Shown here: positions 1 through 7,345 of the stretch, piece by piece
Position numbering within the stretch: position 1 is the stretch's first letter
How the letters are laid out: every line of letters starts with the position of its first letter
Source: Caryophanales bacterium UBA6768
GTDB lineage: Bacteria; Bacillota; Bacilli; Bacillales_D; Amphibacillaceae
DNA length: 32,399 bases
NCBI GenBank assembly: GCA_002453315.1
Contig: DKGO01000023.1
Location: 1-32,399, forward strand
Direction: 5' to 3'
Notes under the pieces: generated by a model
The model's input: the letters and a program-made list of their open reading frames with translations, nothing else
Told to the model about the DNA's origin: nothing
The model's database searches: none
Program-made: the position numbers and the translations under genes

Positions 1-303
1 CTAGCACACTTGAAATCACAGTTTTTGCATTTTTCAGAGGGGCTAGACGCCCTAGCACACTTGAAATCACAGTTTTTGCATTTTTCAGAGGAGCTAGACA
101 CTCTAGCACACTTGAAATCACAGTTTTTGCATTTTTCAGAGGAGCTAGACGCTCTAGCACACTTGAAATCACAACTTTTTCATTTTTCAGAGGAGCTAGA
201 CACTCTAGCGCATTTGAAATCACGACTTTTGCATTTTTCAAAGGAGCTAGACGCTCTAGCACACTTGAAATCACAGTTTTTGCATTTTTCAGAGGAGCTA
301 GTT
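1..303. repeat. Six-copy 51-bp tandem repeat
   Basis: Six consecutive 51-bp units start at 1, 52, 103, 154, 205 and 256. Each begins CTAGCACACTTGAAATCAC, runs through TTTTTGCATTTTTCAGAG and closes with GAGCTAGACGCT. Units differ at only a few positions. The GCTAG...CTAGC pair across each junction could form a 5-bp stem with a 5-nt loop. Because 51 is a multiple of 3, a frame stays open through the array (about 17 residues per unit) and runs into padR, but this looks like a by-product. The array begins at the window edge and probably continues leftward. It ends a few bases before the padR -35 box. Confidence 0.93.
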
Positions 304-307
304 ACCC

Positions 308-336
308 TTGCATTACGATGTACATCGTTATATAAT
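308..336 (+). promoter_or_regulatory. padR operon promoter with palindromic operator
   Basis: TTGCAT (308-313) and TATAAT (331-336) are separated by exactly 17 bp, a near-ideal sigma-A promoter. The spacer holds a perfect 14-bp palindrome, ACGATGTACATCGT (315-328), with the ATGT/ACAT core common in PadR-family operators. Binding there would block RNA polymerase, so autorepression by the PadR protein encoded just downstream is the simple inference. Confidence 0.75.
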
Positions 337-366
337 GGTGTTGAGTATATAAATGGAGGTCTAATC

Positions 367-690
367 ATGGATAAAGAAATGATGAAGGGAACAATTGATA
401 TTTTGTTGTTATCGCTTATTGAACAGCGTGATCTGTATGGTTATGAGATGACCCGTATTTTAAAAAGATTGAGTGATGACACATATGAAATGAGCGAAGG
501 AACACTATATGCTGCTCTAAAAAGAATGGAACGGCGAGGTTGGATAACATCTTATTGGAAGGAAACGGATAGTGGTAGAAGAAAATATTATCATATAACA
601 AATGAGGGAAAAAAGGAATTAACAGCAAAAAAGGAAAATTGGGATTGGATGAGTTCGCTTATTCAGAAAAGTTCGGAGGGATTCAGTTGA
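367..690 (+). CDS. PadR family transcriptional regulator
   Basis: This 107-residue protein is a short PadR regulator: a winged helix with the family pattern GTIDILLLSLIEQ, YGYEM, EGTLYAALKRMERRGW and a wing containing SGRRKYYHIT. Such proteins repress their own operon and are relieved by small molecules or stress. The start at 367 is supported by GGAGG at 355-359. The upstream promoter and palindrome lie inside the longer open frame, so the repeat-encoded N-terminal extension is rejected. Its stop overlaps the TTG start of the next gene, indicating translational coupling. The C-terminal dimerisation helix is short. The ligand is unknown. Confidence 0.92.
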   Translation: MDKEMMKGTIDILLLSLIEQRDLYGYEMTRILKRLSDDTYEMSEGTLYAALKRMERRGWITSYWKETDSGRRKYYHITNEGKKELTAKKENWDWMSSLIQKSSEGFS

Positions 691-1547
691 ACATCGCACA
701 TCAAAATTATATCAAGCAAATAATTCGAGAAATTGATGGCAGTGATATGGAAAAGGCTGATATCGCTGAAGAAATAGCGATTCATTTGCAGTTAACAAGC
801 GACCATTTCGTTGAGGCTGGTTATGAAAAAAAGGAGGCGGAGAAATTAGCGATGAATGAATTTGGTAAAACGAATGAAATTGGAAAACAAATGCAGGAAG
901 CAATGTTCCCATTTCGAAAATTAATGTTTATGATACTAGTGGTATCATCTTTCCTATATGCTTATATCGCTTATTCGATAAAGTTATTTTCCGAAGGAGA
1001 TGCCCATATTGGTTGGTTAATAATGGCTGTCATATCAAGTTCGTTATTACTACTCTTTGTTTTGCGAGTGTTTCCAAAGTTAGATCGGAAATTAACGTTA
1101 AACAGTATGTTGATTATTCACATTTTCACCTTTGCTTATGGTACATTTTTAGCATCGAGCTGGGACAATGATTTCAGTTATATCCTTTCCATTTTTGCAT
1201 GGGCAATCGTGCTTTTTACATTGGGCCTTATTTATCGAACAACGATTGTCGATAGTCAAAAAGAGGCAACTAGTCTGTCAAAACATACAAAAATCATCCA
1301 TTTTCTCAATATTACATTTGGGGTATTCATTATTATTGGGACATTATTTTTCCTCTGGGCGCTACTGGCCTTTGGTGAGGAATTTTATTTACGGATGACA
1401 CTTATTTTCATTCCCTTTCTCATTTGGTTAGTTACCTATTATATTCAAATTCGTTTAACGAAAAACAATAAGCAAATCCATGCCTATTTTGTTGCCCTTA
1501 TTCCGGCAATCATGTTTGTAGCCATCACCATCTGGTGGTTCCAGTAA
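687..1547 (+). CDS. HAAS-domain multi-pass membrane protein
   Basis: Residues about 5-72 of this 286-residue protein form a helical HAAS/permease-prefix type domain (the pattern HFVEAGYEKKEAEKLAMNEFG is typical). About seven hydrophobic segments follow to the C-terminus. HAAS proteins are regularly co-encoded with PadR regulators and are thought to be the membrane partner or target of the system; the biochemical role is unknown. I choose the TTG at 687, seven bases after GGAGG (675-679) and overlapping the padR stop as TTGA. An earlier in-frame ATG at 639 would overlap padR widely and has no better ribosome site. Confidence 0.82.
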   Translation: MNIAHQNYIKQIIREIDGSDMEKADIAEEIAIHLQLTSDHFVEAGYEKKEAEKLAMNEFGKTNEIGKQMQEAMFPFRKLMFMILVVSSFLYAYIAYSIKLFSEGDAHIGWLIMAVISSSLLLLFVLRVFPKLDRKLTLNSMLIIHIFTFAYGTFLASSWDNDFSYILSIFAWAIVLFTLGLIYRTTIVDSQKEATSLSKHTKIIHFLNITFGVFIIIGTLFFLWALLAFGEEFYLRMTLIFIPFLIWLVTYYIQIRLTKNNKQIHAYFVALIPAIMFVAITIWWFQ

Positions 1548-1568
1548 TGACAGAAAGGAGTCAATTTA

Positions 1569-2606
1569 ATGAATAAACAAAAAATCATTCTGATGTATTC
1601 CGTTATTGCAGTGGTCACCATTGGCTTTATCGTGATGGGGTTTATGTTTAAAATGTCAGATTTAGAAAAAATGAATGGTCTAACCGAAATTTACGACGTT
1701 TCCCAAAATGGAACAATTGCCTATGTTTCCTATCAAGAAGGAAAGCCCGGCATTTATTTAAAAACAGAGGAGGAAGAAAATTTAGCCATCCAATATAACG
1801 AAGAAAAAATAGTCGAGGATATCAGTTTTATTCACGGTGAAAACTTATTAGTTTATAGTTTAATAGATAGAGATTTAGATGACGACAATAATACGAGTAC
1901 TATTCATCTTCTCGATACAAAAAACGGTGATAACAAAAAATTACATGAGTCTAACGGTATCGTCACCGAAGTTGTCGTTGACCCAAAGGATAGTGGGAAG
2001 ATTTTTTTCTTAAAATCCTCATCTTATGAAAATTATTCTCCCATCGCAAGAAAGGCACCACATGATATTGATATTTATCGCTTTGATTTGGAAAATAACG
2101 AGGAAACCAAATTAACGAACTGGGATAAATATTCAATGGATTCGTTAAATATTTCAGCAACAGAAGAGATCGCTTATGTGCAAATGATGGATGATGAGGA
2201 TGCTGACACGGCAGAGGACATTTTTGCTGCAAATCAAAAGGTATTTCAAGTGCCACTCGATAACCCGAGCGAATTAACGATTGTTAGTGATGAAAACAGG
2301 GAAATTGATATTTACGATTTTGTAATACTTCCTGATAATTCTGGGATGATTTTTCAATCAATTAGTAATTTTGAAACCGGGGGGACTTACCAATATGAAC
2401 TTTATGCATATGATTGGGATAAAGGTGAAGAAAAACAATTAACAACGTTTAAGCAATATGCTGGCAATCCAATAATTTCAACGGCCGATGGGAAAATATA
2501 TTTTATCGTCAATAAAAAGTTTGCCAAGCAATTTCCTGATCATTATTTATATATGATGGATATAAATGGGGAAAACATCGAAGAAGTCCCATTAAAATAT
2601 CGATAA
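1569..2606 (+). CDS. Membrane-anchored TolB/WD40-like beta-propeller protein
   Basis: This 345-residue protein has one N-terminal membrane segment (about residues 7-29) and a long exported domain. Repeated blade-like units occur, such as IYDVSQNGTIAYVSY, IHLLDTKNG, IYRFDLENNEETKLT, LYAYDWDKGEEKQLT and LYMMDINGENIEEV. Together these suggest a TolB-like six-bladed propeller facing outside. AAAGGAG at about 1553-1559 supports the ATG. It follows the HAAS gene by 21 bp and is probably in the padR operon. Propellers of this type usually bind proteins or ligands; no catalytic motif is visible. The specific function is unknown. Confidence 0.7.
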   Translation: MNKQKIILMYSVIAVVTIGFIVMGFMFKMSDLEKMNGLTEIYDVSQNGTIAYVSYQEGKPGIYLKTEEEENLAIQYNEEKIVEDISFIHGENLLVYSLIDRDLDDDNNTSTIHLLDTKNGDNKKLHESNGIVTEVVVDPKDSGKIFFLKSSSYENYSPIARKAPHDIDIYRFDLENNEETKLTNWDKYSMDSLNISATEEIAYVQMMDDEDADTAEDIFAANQKVFQVPLDNPSELTIVSDENREIDIYDFVILPDNSGMIFQSISNFETGGTYQYELYAYDWDKGEEKQLTTFKQYAGNPIISTADGKIYFIVNKKFAKQFPDHYLYMMDINGENIEEVPLKYR

Positions 2607-2629
2607 ATTTATGGGGAGATTTTAATTCA

Positions 2630-2905
2630 ATGGATATCGTTAACTTTCTTATTTTAAGCCTCATTTGTGCTAGCACCCTTGTTTTATTGCATTTAATTTT
2701 AACTAAAACTATCCCTAAGAAGGCAACAAAAATAACTTGGACCATAATTAGTGCCATCGTTATTTTATGTACTATTGCTTTTATGCTTTCCATTTTTATC
2801 GGGGGTTGGACGGGAATGGGATATGGATTATTGATCATTTTTATTTTAGTGGGGGTTTTTGCTGCAAGTATTGTTTTACTTTTCATCAAAGTATTTTTAA
2901 CATAA
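2630..2905 (+). CDS. Small YesK-like membrane protein
   Basis: This 91-residue protein is almost entirely hydrophobic, with three predicted membrane helices (about 4-24, 35-58 and 64-89). The turn IGGWTGMGYG between helices two and three resembles the conserved turn of the Bacillus YesK-like family, whose function is unknown. A GGGGAGAT ribosome site precedes the ATG. It lies 23 bp after the TolB-like gene, so it is probably the last gene of the padR operon. The family assignment is from memory of the motif and only moderately sure. Confidence 0.6.
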   Translation: MDIVNFLILSLICASTLVLLHLILTKTIPKKATKITWTIISAIVILCTIAFMLSIFIGGWTGMGYGLLIIFILVGVFAASIVLLFIKVFLT

Positions 2906-2935
2906 TCATTCTAGTAGGCATTGCTTAAGGGGGGA

Positions 2936-3097
2936 TTATCTAGATATTTTTTCGAAAATGACTAATGATAATGTTGCAATTGGCCCTAATATTAATGAAA
3001 GTAAGAACCAATTGAGGCCACTGCGATTTTTCCCTTGGGCAATGCCAGCATTTATTAATGCTAATGTTCCCCAGCCAACAAAATATGTTTCATACAT
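2936..3097 (-). CDS. Small (53-aa) membrane protein downstream of PilZ gene
   Basis: A 53-codon frame on the minus strand starts MYETYFVGWGTLALINAG, continues IAQGKNRSGLNWFLLSLI and then LGPIATLSLVIFEKISR. It has two hydrophobic helices separated by a basic loop, an arrangement seen in many unnamed Bacillus small membrane proteins. AAAGGAAG precedes the ATG by about ten bases, and the gene starts 21 bp after the PilZ stop, so the two are probably co-transcribed. A plus-strand frame over the same bases looks unlike protein. Function unknown. It is easily missed because of its length. Confidence 0.62.
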   Translation of the reverse strand: MYETYFVGWGTLALINAGIAQGKNRSGLNWFLLSLILGPIATLSLVIFEKISR

Positions 3098-3118
3098 TAA
3101 TTCTACTTCCTTTCCCTT

Positions 3119-3775
3119 CTACTCCCAACCTTTACGTCGTAATTCCAATTGCTTTTGAAAACAAAATTGAATGATTTTACTTCTCTCTGATTCCCTTATA
3201 TTCGTAAAATATAAAAATAACTTTTGGAAATTATCTGGGGCTTCACCAATGCGAACTAATTTACATTCCTCCTCAAATTCAGCTTCTCCATTTTGCAAAG
3301 GCAATTTAAATTTACATAATAAAATATCGCCTGCCCTCACATTTATTTGATTAGATAAGATAGCAGACATTCCCCCGCCACTCACATTCGACATGGTTGC
3401 TTTTGTAAATGGCTCGTTTTCATGTAATTTAACGAGAATATCCGTAATCATTTCTACCCTCACATAGGCACGTCTTTGAATCTTTTTAAATTCATCGTCT
3501 AATGGGCGCTTAAGCTCAATCATCGGGACCTTTTTTACAGTATGTTCGATAATTTTTGTTGGAAATTGGTAAACGGTTCCATTTTCCAACACGACTTTGG
3601 CAATCAAAACAGAACCGATATGTAAATAATCCGTTTTACTCGTTCGCTCATTGATTGGTAATTGAATAAAAATAGATTGCTCGTTTAATTCAGTAATTTT
3701 TGTTTTATATTTATCTTTATATTCCTGATTATCTTCTATTTTTTCTAGATAAATAGTCCGACCTATTTCTAACAT
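3119..3775 (-). CDS. YcgR-like PilZ domain c-di-GMP binding protein (YpfA/MotI type)
   Basis: This 218-residue protein has an N-terminal YcgR-like beta domain (about 1-95) and a C-terminal PilZ domain. Both c-di-GMP binding signatures are intact: the arginine-rich RRAYVR (101-106) and NVSGGG (130-135, NxSxxG). The family couples high c-di-GMP to inhibition of the flagellar motor; in Bacillus subtilis the homologue YpfA (MotI/DgrA) binds the stator MotA. The length matches the family. The usual neighbours of ypfA (ypeB, cmk) are absent; the next gene here is a 53-aa membrane protein. It is cytoplasmic, with no membrane segment. Confidence 0.88.
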   Translation of the reverse strand: MLEIGRTIYLEKIEDNQEYKDKYKTKITELNEQSIFIQLPINERTSKTDYLHIGSVLIAKVVLENGTVYQFPTKIIEHTVKKVPMIELKRPLDDEFKKIQRRAYVRVEMITDILVKLHENEPFTKATMSNVSGGGMSAILSNQINVRAGDILLCKFKLPLQNGEAEFEEECKLVRIGEAPDNFQKLFLYFTNIRESERSKIIQFCFQKQLELRRKGWE

Positions 3776-3944
3776 GTTTTCCCTCCAATACTTAGTGACG
3801 ATAGGTATTTATTACTAATATTAATACGTTTTCATCATATAATCAATCTTTTAAAATATGTTTTTTGATCATACGTCATTTTTAAATGGGTATAGATAGA
3901 TTTAGTTAAAGGTCGTTTCCTTGCAACTACTAATTTCCATTAGA

Positions 3945-3969
3945 ATGTAAGCGGATTATTTGATATAAT
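3945..3969 (+). promoter_or_regulatory. scoAB promoter with cre (CcpA) box
   Basis: ATGTAAGCGGATTAT (3945-3959) matches the CcpA cre consensus WTGNAANCGNWNNCW at all but one defined position. It is followed at once by an extended -10, TGATATAAT (3961-3969). Carbon catabolite repression of the CoA-transferase genes is the inference. The stretch 3776-4117 contains no gene. Confidence 0.5.
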
Positions 3970-4013
3970 AAAGTAAGTCACATTAGATTTGTTAGCAAAT
4001 ACTTCAATTTATA

Positions 4014-4022
4014 TGGTATAAT
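4014..4022 (+). promoter_or_regulatory. Second extended -10 promoter upstream of scoA
   Basis: TGGTATAAT is an extended -10 (TGnTATAAT) about 95 bp before scoA. The -35 is poor (TTAGCA with a 19-bp spacer), so the element depends on the TG extension. It may give a second start downstream of the cre-linked one. Confidence 0.4.
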
Positions 4023-4117
4023 GAAATAAACATTTCACAACCAATGTAAAGTTAACTTTTAACCATCACATGAACTATGGTTTGTCACATATTTATTAAA
4101 AAGGAGGATTTCTGTTT

Positions 4118-4810
4118 ATGAAGCAAATTTACACATCATTTTCTGAAGTGGTAAAAGATATTAAGGATGGATCGACGATTATGGTTGGTGGTTTCGGGCT
4201 TTGTGGAATTCCCGAAAACTCCATTCTAGCTCTTGTTGAAAGTGGGGTAAAAGATTTAACTGTTATTTCTAACAACTGTGGTATTGATGACTTCGGTTTA
4301 GGATTGTTATTGAAAAATAAACAAATTAAAAAAATGGTCGGATCTTATGTAGGGGAAAATAGAGAATTTGAACGCCAAGTAATAGAAGGAACAATTGAAG
4401 TTGAATTAACTCCCCAAGGTACGTTAGCAGAAAAGATTCGAGCTGGTGGAGCAGGTATTCCAGCATTTTTCACTCCGGCAGGAGTTGGAACACAAATCGC
4501 TGAAGGGAAGGAAGTCCGGACATATAATGGCAAGGAATATGTGTTAGAGGAATCATTAACCGCTGATTTCAGTTTTGTTCGTGCGATTAAAGGGGATAAA
4601 ATGGGTAATCTTATTTACAACAAAACAGCCCGTAACTTTAACCCGATTATTGCCACTGCTGGAAAAATTACCATTGCTGAGGTGGAAGAAATAGTGGAAA
4701 TTGGTGACATTACACCTGAGGATGTCCATACACCGAGTATTTATGTGCAACGGATTATTCAAGGAGACCAAGAAAAACGAATTGAACGTCGAACAGTAAC
4801 AGCTTCATAA
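4118..4810 (+). CDS. scoA: 3-oxoacid CoA-transferase subunit A
   Basis: The alpha subunit of succinyl-CoA:3-oxoacid (or acetoacetate) CoA-transferase, 230 residues. It moves CoA onto acetoacetate so that ketone bodies or short-chain acids can be used. The CoA-transferase signature 1, [16 protein letters not shown], lies near residues 17-32. Other family landmarks are [16 protein letters not shown] and the central [17 protein letters not shown]. The ATG is preceded by AAGGAGG. The beta subunit follows 105 bp downstream, a wide gap for this pair. The exact CoA donor cannot be told from sequence; B. subtilis ScoAB uses succinyl-CoA. Confidence 0.93.
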   Translation: MKQIYTSFSEVVKDIKDGSTIMVGGFGLCGIPENSILALVESGVKDLTVISNNCGIDDFGLGLLLKNKQIKKMVGSYVGENREFERQVIEGTIEVELTPQGTLAEKIRAGGAGIPAFFTPAGVGTQIAEGKEVRTYNGKEYVLEESLTADFSFVRAIKGDKMGNLIYNKTARNFNPIIATAGKITIAEVEEIVEIGDITPEDVHTPSIYVQRIIQGDQEKRIERRTVTAS

Positions 4811-4876
4811 CATGTTAATGGACTAGGTGATTTTCGGTTGTGTGGATTTCTAGGTTGTAAAGCCTTAACTGGGAAG

Positions 4877-4897
4877 AATAATTTATAATTAATTATT
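4877..4897 (+). promoter_or_regulatory. AT-rich inverted repeat before scoB ribosome site
   Basis: AATAATT (4877-4883) and AATTATT (4891-4897) form a 7-bp inverted repeat with a 7-nt loop, ending just before the AAGGAAGTGA ribosome site of scoB. It is weak because it is all A-T; a role in tuning scoB translation is only a possibility. Confidence 0.25.
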
Positions 4898-4915
4898 TGA
4901 AAGGAAGTGACTTGA

Positions 4916-5578
4916 GTGAGTAGAGCTGCAATTCGTGAAAAAATTGCTCGTCGGGCGGAAAAGGAAATTAAGGATGGGTATTATGTCAATTTAGGAATTG
5001 GTATGCCAACATTAGTGGCTAACTATATTTCTGATAATAAACAAGTCGTACTTCAGTCAGAAAATGGACTGCTCGGTATTGGTCCTTATCCAACTGAGGA
5101 AAATATTGATGCTGATCTCATTAATGCTGGAAAAGAAACAGTGACGATGATTGATGGGGCGGCAATCTTTGATAATGCGGAATCATTTGCTATGATTCGT
5201 GGTGGACATATTGACTTAGCAATTTTAGGTGGCATGGAAGTTGCTGAAAATGGTGACTTAGCTAATTGGATGATCCCGGGAAAAATGATCAAAGGGATGG
5301 GCGGTGCCATGGATTTAGTTCACGGTGCGCGAAACATCATTATCATTATGGACCATGTCAACAGAGATGGTGAACCAAAAATTTTAAAGGAATGTTCACT
5401 CCCTATTACAGGGAAAGGTGTCGTTAACAAAATCATTACAGAACGTGCTGTCATTGAAGTGACTGACAATGGATTGGTTTTACTAGAAGTTGCTGAAGGA
5501 TTCACAGTGAACGATGTGATTGAATCAACCGAGGCTGAGTTAACTGTTTCTGAAGCATTATTAGAAGGGGCTTTTTAA
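4916..5578 (+). CDS. scoB: 3-oxoacid CoA-transferase subunit B
   Basis: The beta subunit of the CoA-transferase, 220 residues. It carries the catalytic glutamate that forms the enzyme-CoA thioester: Glu49 in SENGLLGIGP. NLGIGMPTLVANYI and the ILGGMEVAENGDLANWMIPGK region are typical of the family. The start is GTG, with AAGGAAGTGA nine bases or less upstream. The frame ends just before a strong terminator. It works as a heterotetramer with ScoA in the cytoplasm. Length and motifs are normal. Confidence 0.94.
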   Translation: MSRAAIREKIARRAEKEIKDGYYVNLGIGMPTLVANYISDNKQVVLQSENGLLGIGPYPTEENIDADLINAGKETVTMIDGAAIFDNAESFAMIRGGHIDLAILGGMEVAENGDLANWMIPGKMIKGMGGAMDLVHGARNIIIIMDHVNRDGEPKILKECSLPITGKGVVNKIITERAVIEVTDNGLVLLEVAEGFTVNDVIESTEAELTVSEALLEGAF

Positions 5579-5593
5579 AAAATCGCCCAAAAG

Positions 5594-5640
5594 AAAAGCA
5601 TTGTATGATGAAGTTGATTGATTGTACAATGCTTTTTTAT
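5594..5640 (+). terminator. scoAB/deoC bidirectional terminator
   Basis: AAAAGCATTGTA (5594-5605) pairs with TACAATGCTTTT (5625-5636) across a 19-nt loop, followed by TTTTATTTT on the plus strand. The A-rich left flank gives a T-run on the other strand, so it can also serve the convergent deoC. Confidence 0.85.
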
Positions 5641-5659
5641 TTTGACTTACGAGTGTCGT

Positions 5660-6316
5660 TCAGAATTCATTCATGATAGCTATCCCTGAGCTAGTCCCGA
5701 TTCGATTGGCTCCCGCTTCAATCATCAATTTCATTGCTTCCAAATCCCGGACCCCTCCGGAGGCTTTCACACCGATATGCTCACCTATCATTTCACGCAT
5801 TTGTTTGACAGCTTCAATTGTTGCGCCACCGGGACCAAATCCTGTCGACGTTTTCACAAAATCTGCCCCCGCCTCTTTTGCCAATCTGCATGACGTCGTT
5901 ATTTCCTCCATTGTTAAAAAACCCGTTTCAAAAATAACTTTTACAATGGCTTGCCCTTCGGCCGCCCGAACAACTTGTTTTATGTCATGATAGACGGCTA
6001 GCTCATCACCTGATTTCAATGCCCCGACATTCATTACCATATCAATTTCTGTTGCCCCATTTGCTATCGCATCTCTCGTTTCAGCAACCTTTACAAACGA
6101 TGTTGTCGCTCCTAGGGGAAAACCGATAACTGTTGCGATTTCGACTTTAGATTTGTGTAATTGTTTGGCAGCAGTATTCACCCATGTTGGGTTCACACAA
6201 ACTGCCTTAAATTGATATTGATCCGCTTCCTCACATAATTGAACAATTTGTTCCTTCGTACTTTCCGGTTTTAGTAAAGTATGATCAATCATTTGTGCTA
6301 TTTCATTTTGCTCCAT
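5660..6316 (-). CDS. deoC: Deoxyribose-phosphate aldolase
   Basis: DeoC (218 residues) splits 2-deoxyribose 5-phosphate into glyceraldehyde 3-phosphate and acetaldehyde, feeding nucleoside carbon into glycolysis. It is a class I TIM-barrel aldolase. The Schiff-base lysine is Lys155 in FVKTSTGF; Lys184 (GVKASGGVR), Lys126 (VKVIFE) and Asp92 (IDMVMN) match the other active-site residues. I start at 6316 because AAGGAG lies nine bases upstream; a frame 10 codons longer (to 6346) would place that ribosome site inside the gene. No deoR, pdp or nupC gene is adjacent; the neighbour is a MerR regulator. Confidence 0.93.
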   Translation of the reverse strand: MEQNEIAQMIDHTLLKPESTKEQIVQLCEEADQYQFKAVCVNPTWVNTAAKQLHKSKVEIATVIGFPLGATTSFVKVAETRDAIANGATEIDMVMNVGALKSGDELAVYHDIKQVVRAAEGQAIVKVIFETGFLTMEEITTSCRLAKEAGADFVKTSTGFGPGGATIEAVKQMREMIGEHIGVKASGGVRDLEAMKLMIEAGANRIGTSSGIAIMNEF

Positions 6317-6355
6317 CTGCCAATTCTCCTTACATGCCTTATTCATCGTGCTTCT

Positions 6356-6391
6356 AAAAACCGTGTAAAACTTTCACCTCGTCTATCACGG
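6356..6391 (-). terminator. Second hairpin with T-run in deoC leader
   Basis: Read on the minus strand, CCGTG (6387-6391) and CACGG (6361-6365) enclose 21 nt and are followed by TTTTT (6356-6360). The right arm repeats part of the hairpin 60 bp upstream (AGTTTTACACGG against ACTTTACACGG). It is a weak terminator, possibly an attenuator for deoC. Confidence 0.4.
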
Positions 6392-6416
6392 AATCAAGGT
6401 TAATTGTTTTGAATGC

Positions 6417-6460
6417 AAAAAACCGTGTAAAGTTTTCCCTCCCCATTATACTTTACACGG
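6417..6460 (-). terminator. Terminator after the MerR-family gene
   Basis: On the minus strand, CCGTGTAAAGT (6450-6460) pairs perfectly with ACTTTACACGG (6423-6433) across a 16-nt loop, followed by six T (6417-6422). It begins 17 bp after the MerR gene's stop codon. Confidence 0.8.
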
Positions 6461-6474
6461 CAACGATGATTCAA
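6445..6474 (-). promoter_or_regulatory. Possible deoC promoter overlapping the terminator stem
   Basis: On the minus strand TTGAAT (6469-6474) and TATAAT (6445-6450) are 18 bp apart. The -10 overlaps the end of the left stem arm and the loop of the MerR-gene terminator, so the same inverted repeat could act as an operator for deoC. This is a pattern read only. Confidence 0.4.
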
Positions 6475-6476
6475 GA

Positions 6477-7214
6477 TTACTTTCTATCATTGGCATAAAT
6501 ATTCATCGCATCACACATAAATTGAGCCAGCCCATCACCAAATTGATCAATATTTTTTGTAAATCTTTCATCTGTCACATACATTTCACCTAAGTTGGCA
6601 AATGCCTCATACGAATAATTTCCTATTTTATTTAAATATTGATACCATGTTTCGATTTTCGCTTGGGCCTCATTTGATGCTGGTGATACATGACGAATGC
6701 TTGCGAGATCACGATAGATTTGGTTGAATTTTTGCTCAAATGCACCTTTTTCTTCCGTAGACATATGATCTATTTTCCTTTGCGATTTATCGACTGCTTC
6801 ATTCCCCCATCGTTCACGCGCCTCTTTTTCATATTCATTTTTGCTGAAGTTAAATCCACTGAACCTTTCTTCTTTCGTCATCGAAATTTCTCCCTTCTGG
6901 TGTTCTATCGTTTTGCTAACCGTCTTTATTAATGTATCAATATGGTCCCGTTTTTTCATTAACATTTTCCGATGTAGTTGTAATGCTTCGAATTGGTTGA
7001 AATCTGGAACACCAATCATTTGCTTGATTTCCTTTAATGAAAAGCCAACATTTTTGAAAAATAAAATTTGCTGCAATCGTTCTAAATCATGTTCCGAATA
7101 GTGTCGATATCCGGATACCGTCGATTTTTCTGGAATTAACAAGCCTATCTCATCGTAATAATGTAATGTTCGCACACTAATACCGGTTAATGTTGCCACT
7201 TCCCTTACTTGCAC
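6477..7214 (-). CDS. MerR family regulator with TipAS domain (Mta-like)
   Basis: This 245-residue activator has an N-terminal MerR winged helix (about 1-70: VREVATLTGISVRTLHYYDE, then GYRHYSEHDLERLQQI), a coiled-coil linker (about 80-115) and a C-terminal TipAS ligand-binding domain. The TipAS pattern GFNFSKNEYEKEARERWG starts near residue 124. The architecture matches B. subtilis Mta, a multidrug-transporter activator, and TipAL. The start is GTG, nine bases after AGGAGG. The promoter has the 19-bp spacer of MerR-controlled genes, so it probably activates itself. No transporter gene is adjacent, so its other targets must lie elsewhere. Confidence 0.9.
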   Translation of the reverse strand: MQVREVATLTGISVRTLHYYDEIGLLIPEKSTVSGYRHYSEHDLERLQQILFFKNVGFSLKEIKQMIGVPDFNQFEALQLHRKMLMKKRDHIDTLIKTVSKTIEHQKGEISMTKEERFSGFNFSKNEYEKEARERWGNEAVDKSQRKIDHMSTEEKGAFEQKFNQIYRDLASIRHVSPASNEAQAKIETWYQYLNKIGNYSYEAFANLGEMYVTDERFTKNIDQFGDGLAQFMCDAMNIYANDRK

Positions 7215-7237
7215 TAGCGAACACCTCCTACATTTAC

Positions 7238-7268
7238 ATCATAAAGGATAACGTAACGTTAGAGTCAA
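7238..7268 (-). promoter_or_regulatory. MerR-type promoter with 19-bp spacer and dyad
   Basis: On the minus strand TTGACT (7263-7268) and TATGAT (7238-7243) are separated by 19 bp, the long spacing typical of MerR-activated promoters. The spacer holds a perfect dyad, TAACGT-T-ACGTTA (read on the minus strand, 7249-7261). The expected transcript start lies about 17 bases before the GTG. Confidence 0.8.
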
Positions 7269-7345
7269 GACTTTTATCATTTTGCTTGTTGAAAAATGAC
7301 ATTAGAATTAGATGGGATGAGTAATAAGAAAATTAATATCCCTTA

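Noticed and set aside
10..366. Long N-terminal extension of PadR made of 17-residue repeats
   Set aside because: A complete promoter, operator and ribosome site for padR lie inside it, and the frame is open only because the 51-bp unit is a multiple of three.
639..686. Upstream ATG start for the HAAS protein
   Set aside because: The TTG at 687 has a well-spaced GGAGG and couples to the padR stop; the ATG has no ribosome site.
2958..3158. Plus-strand 66-aa frame
   Set aside because: It is the shadow of the better supported minus-strand 53-aa membrane protein and the PilZ gene end.
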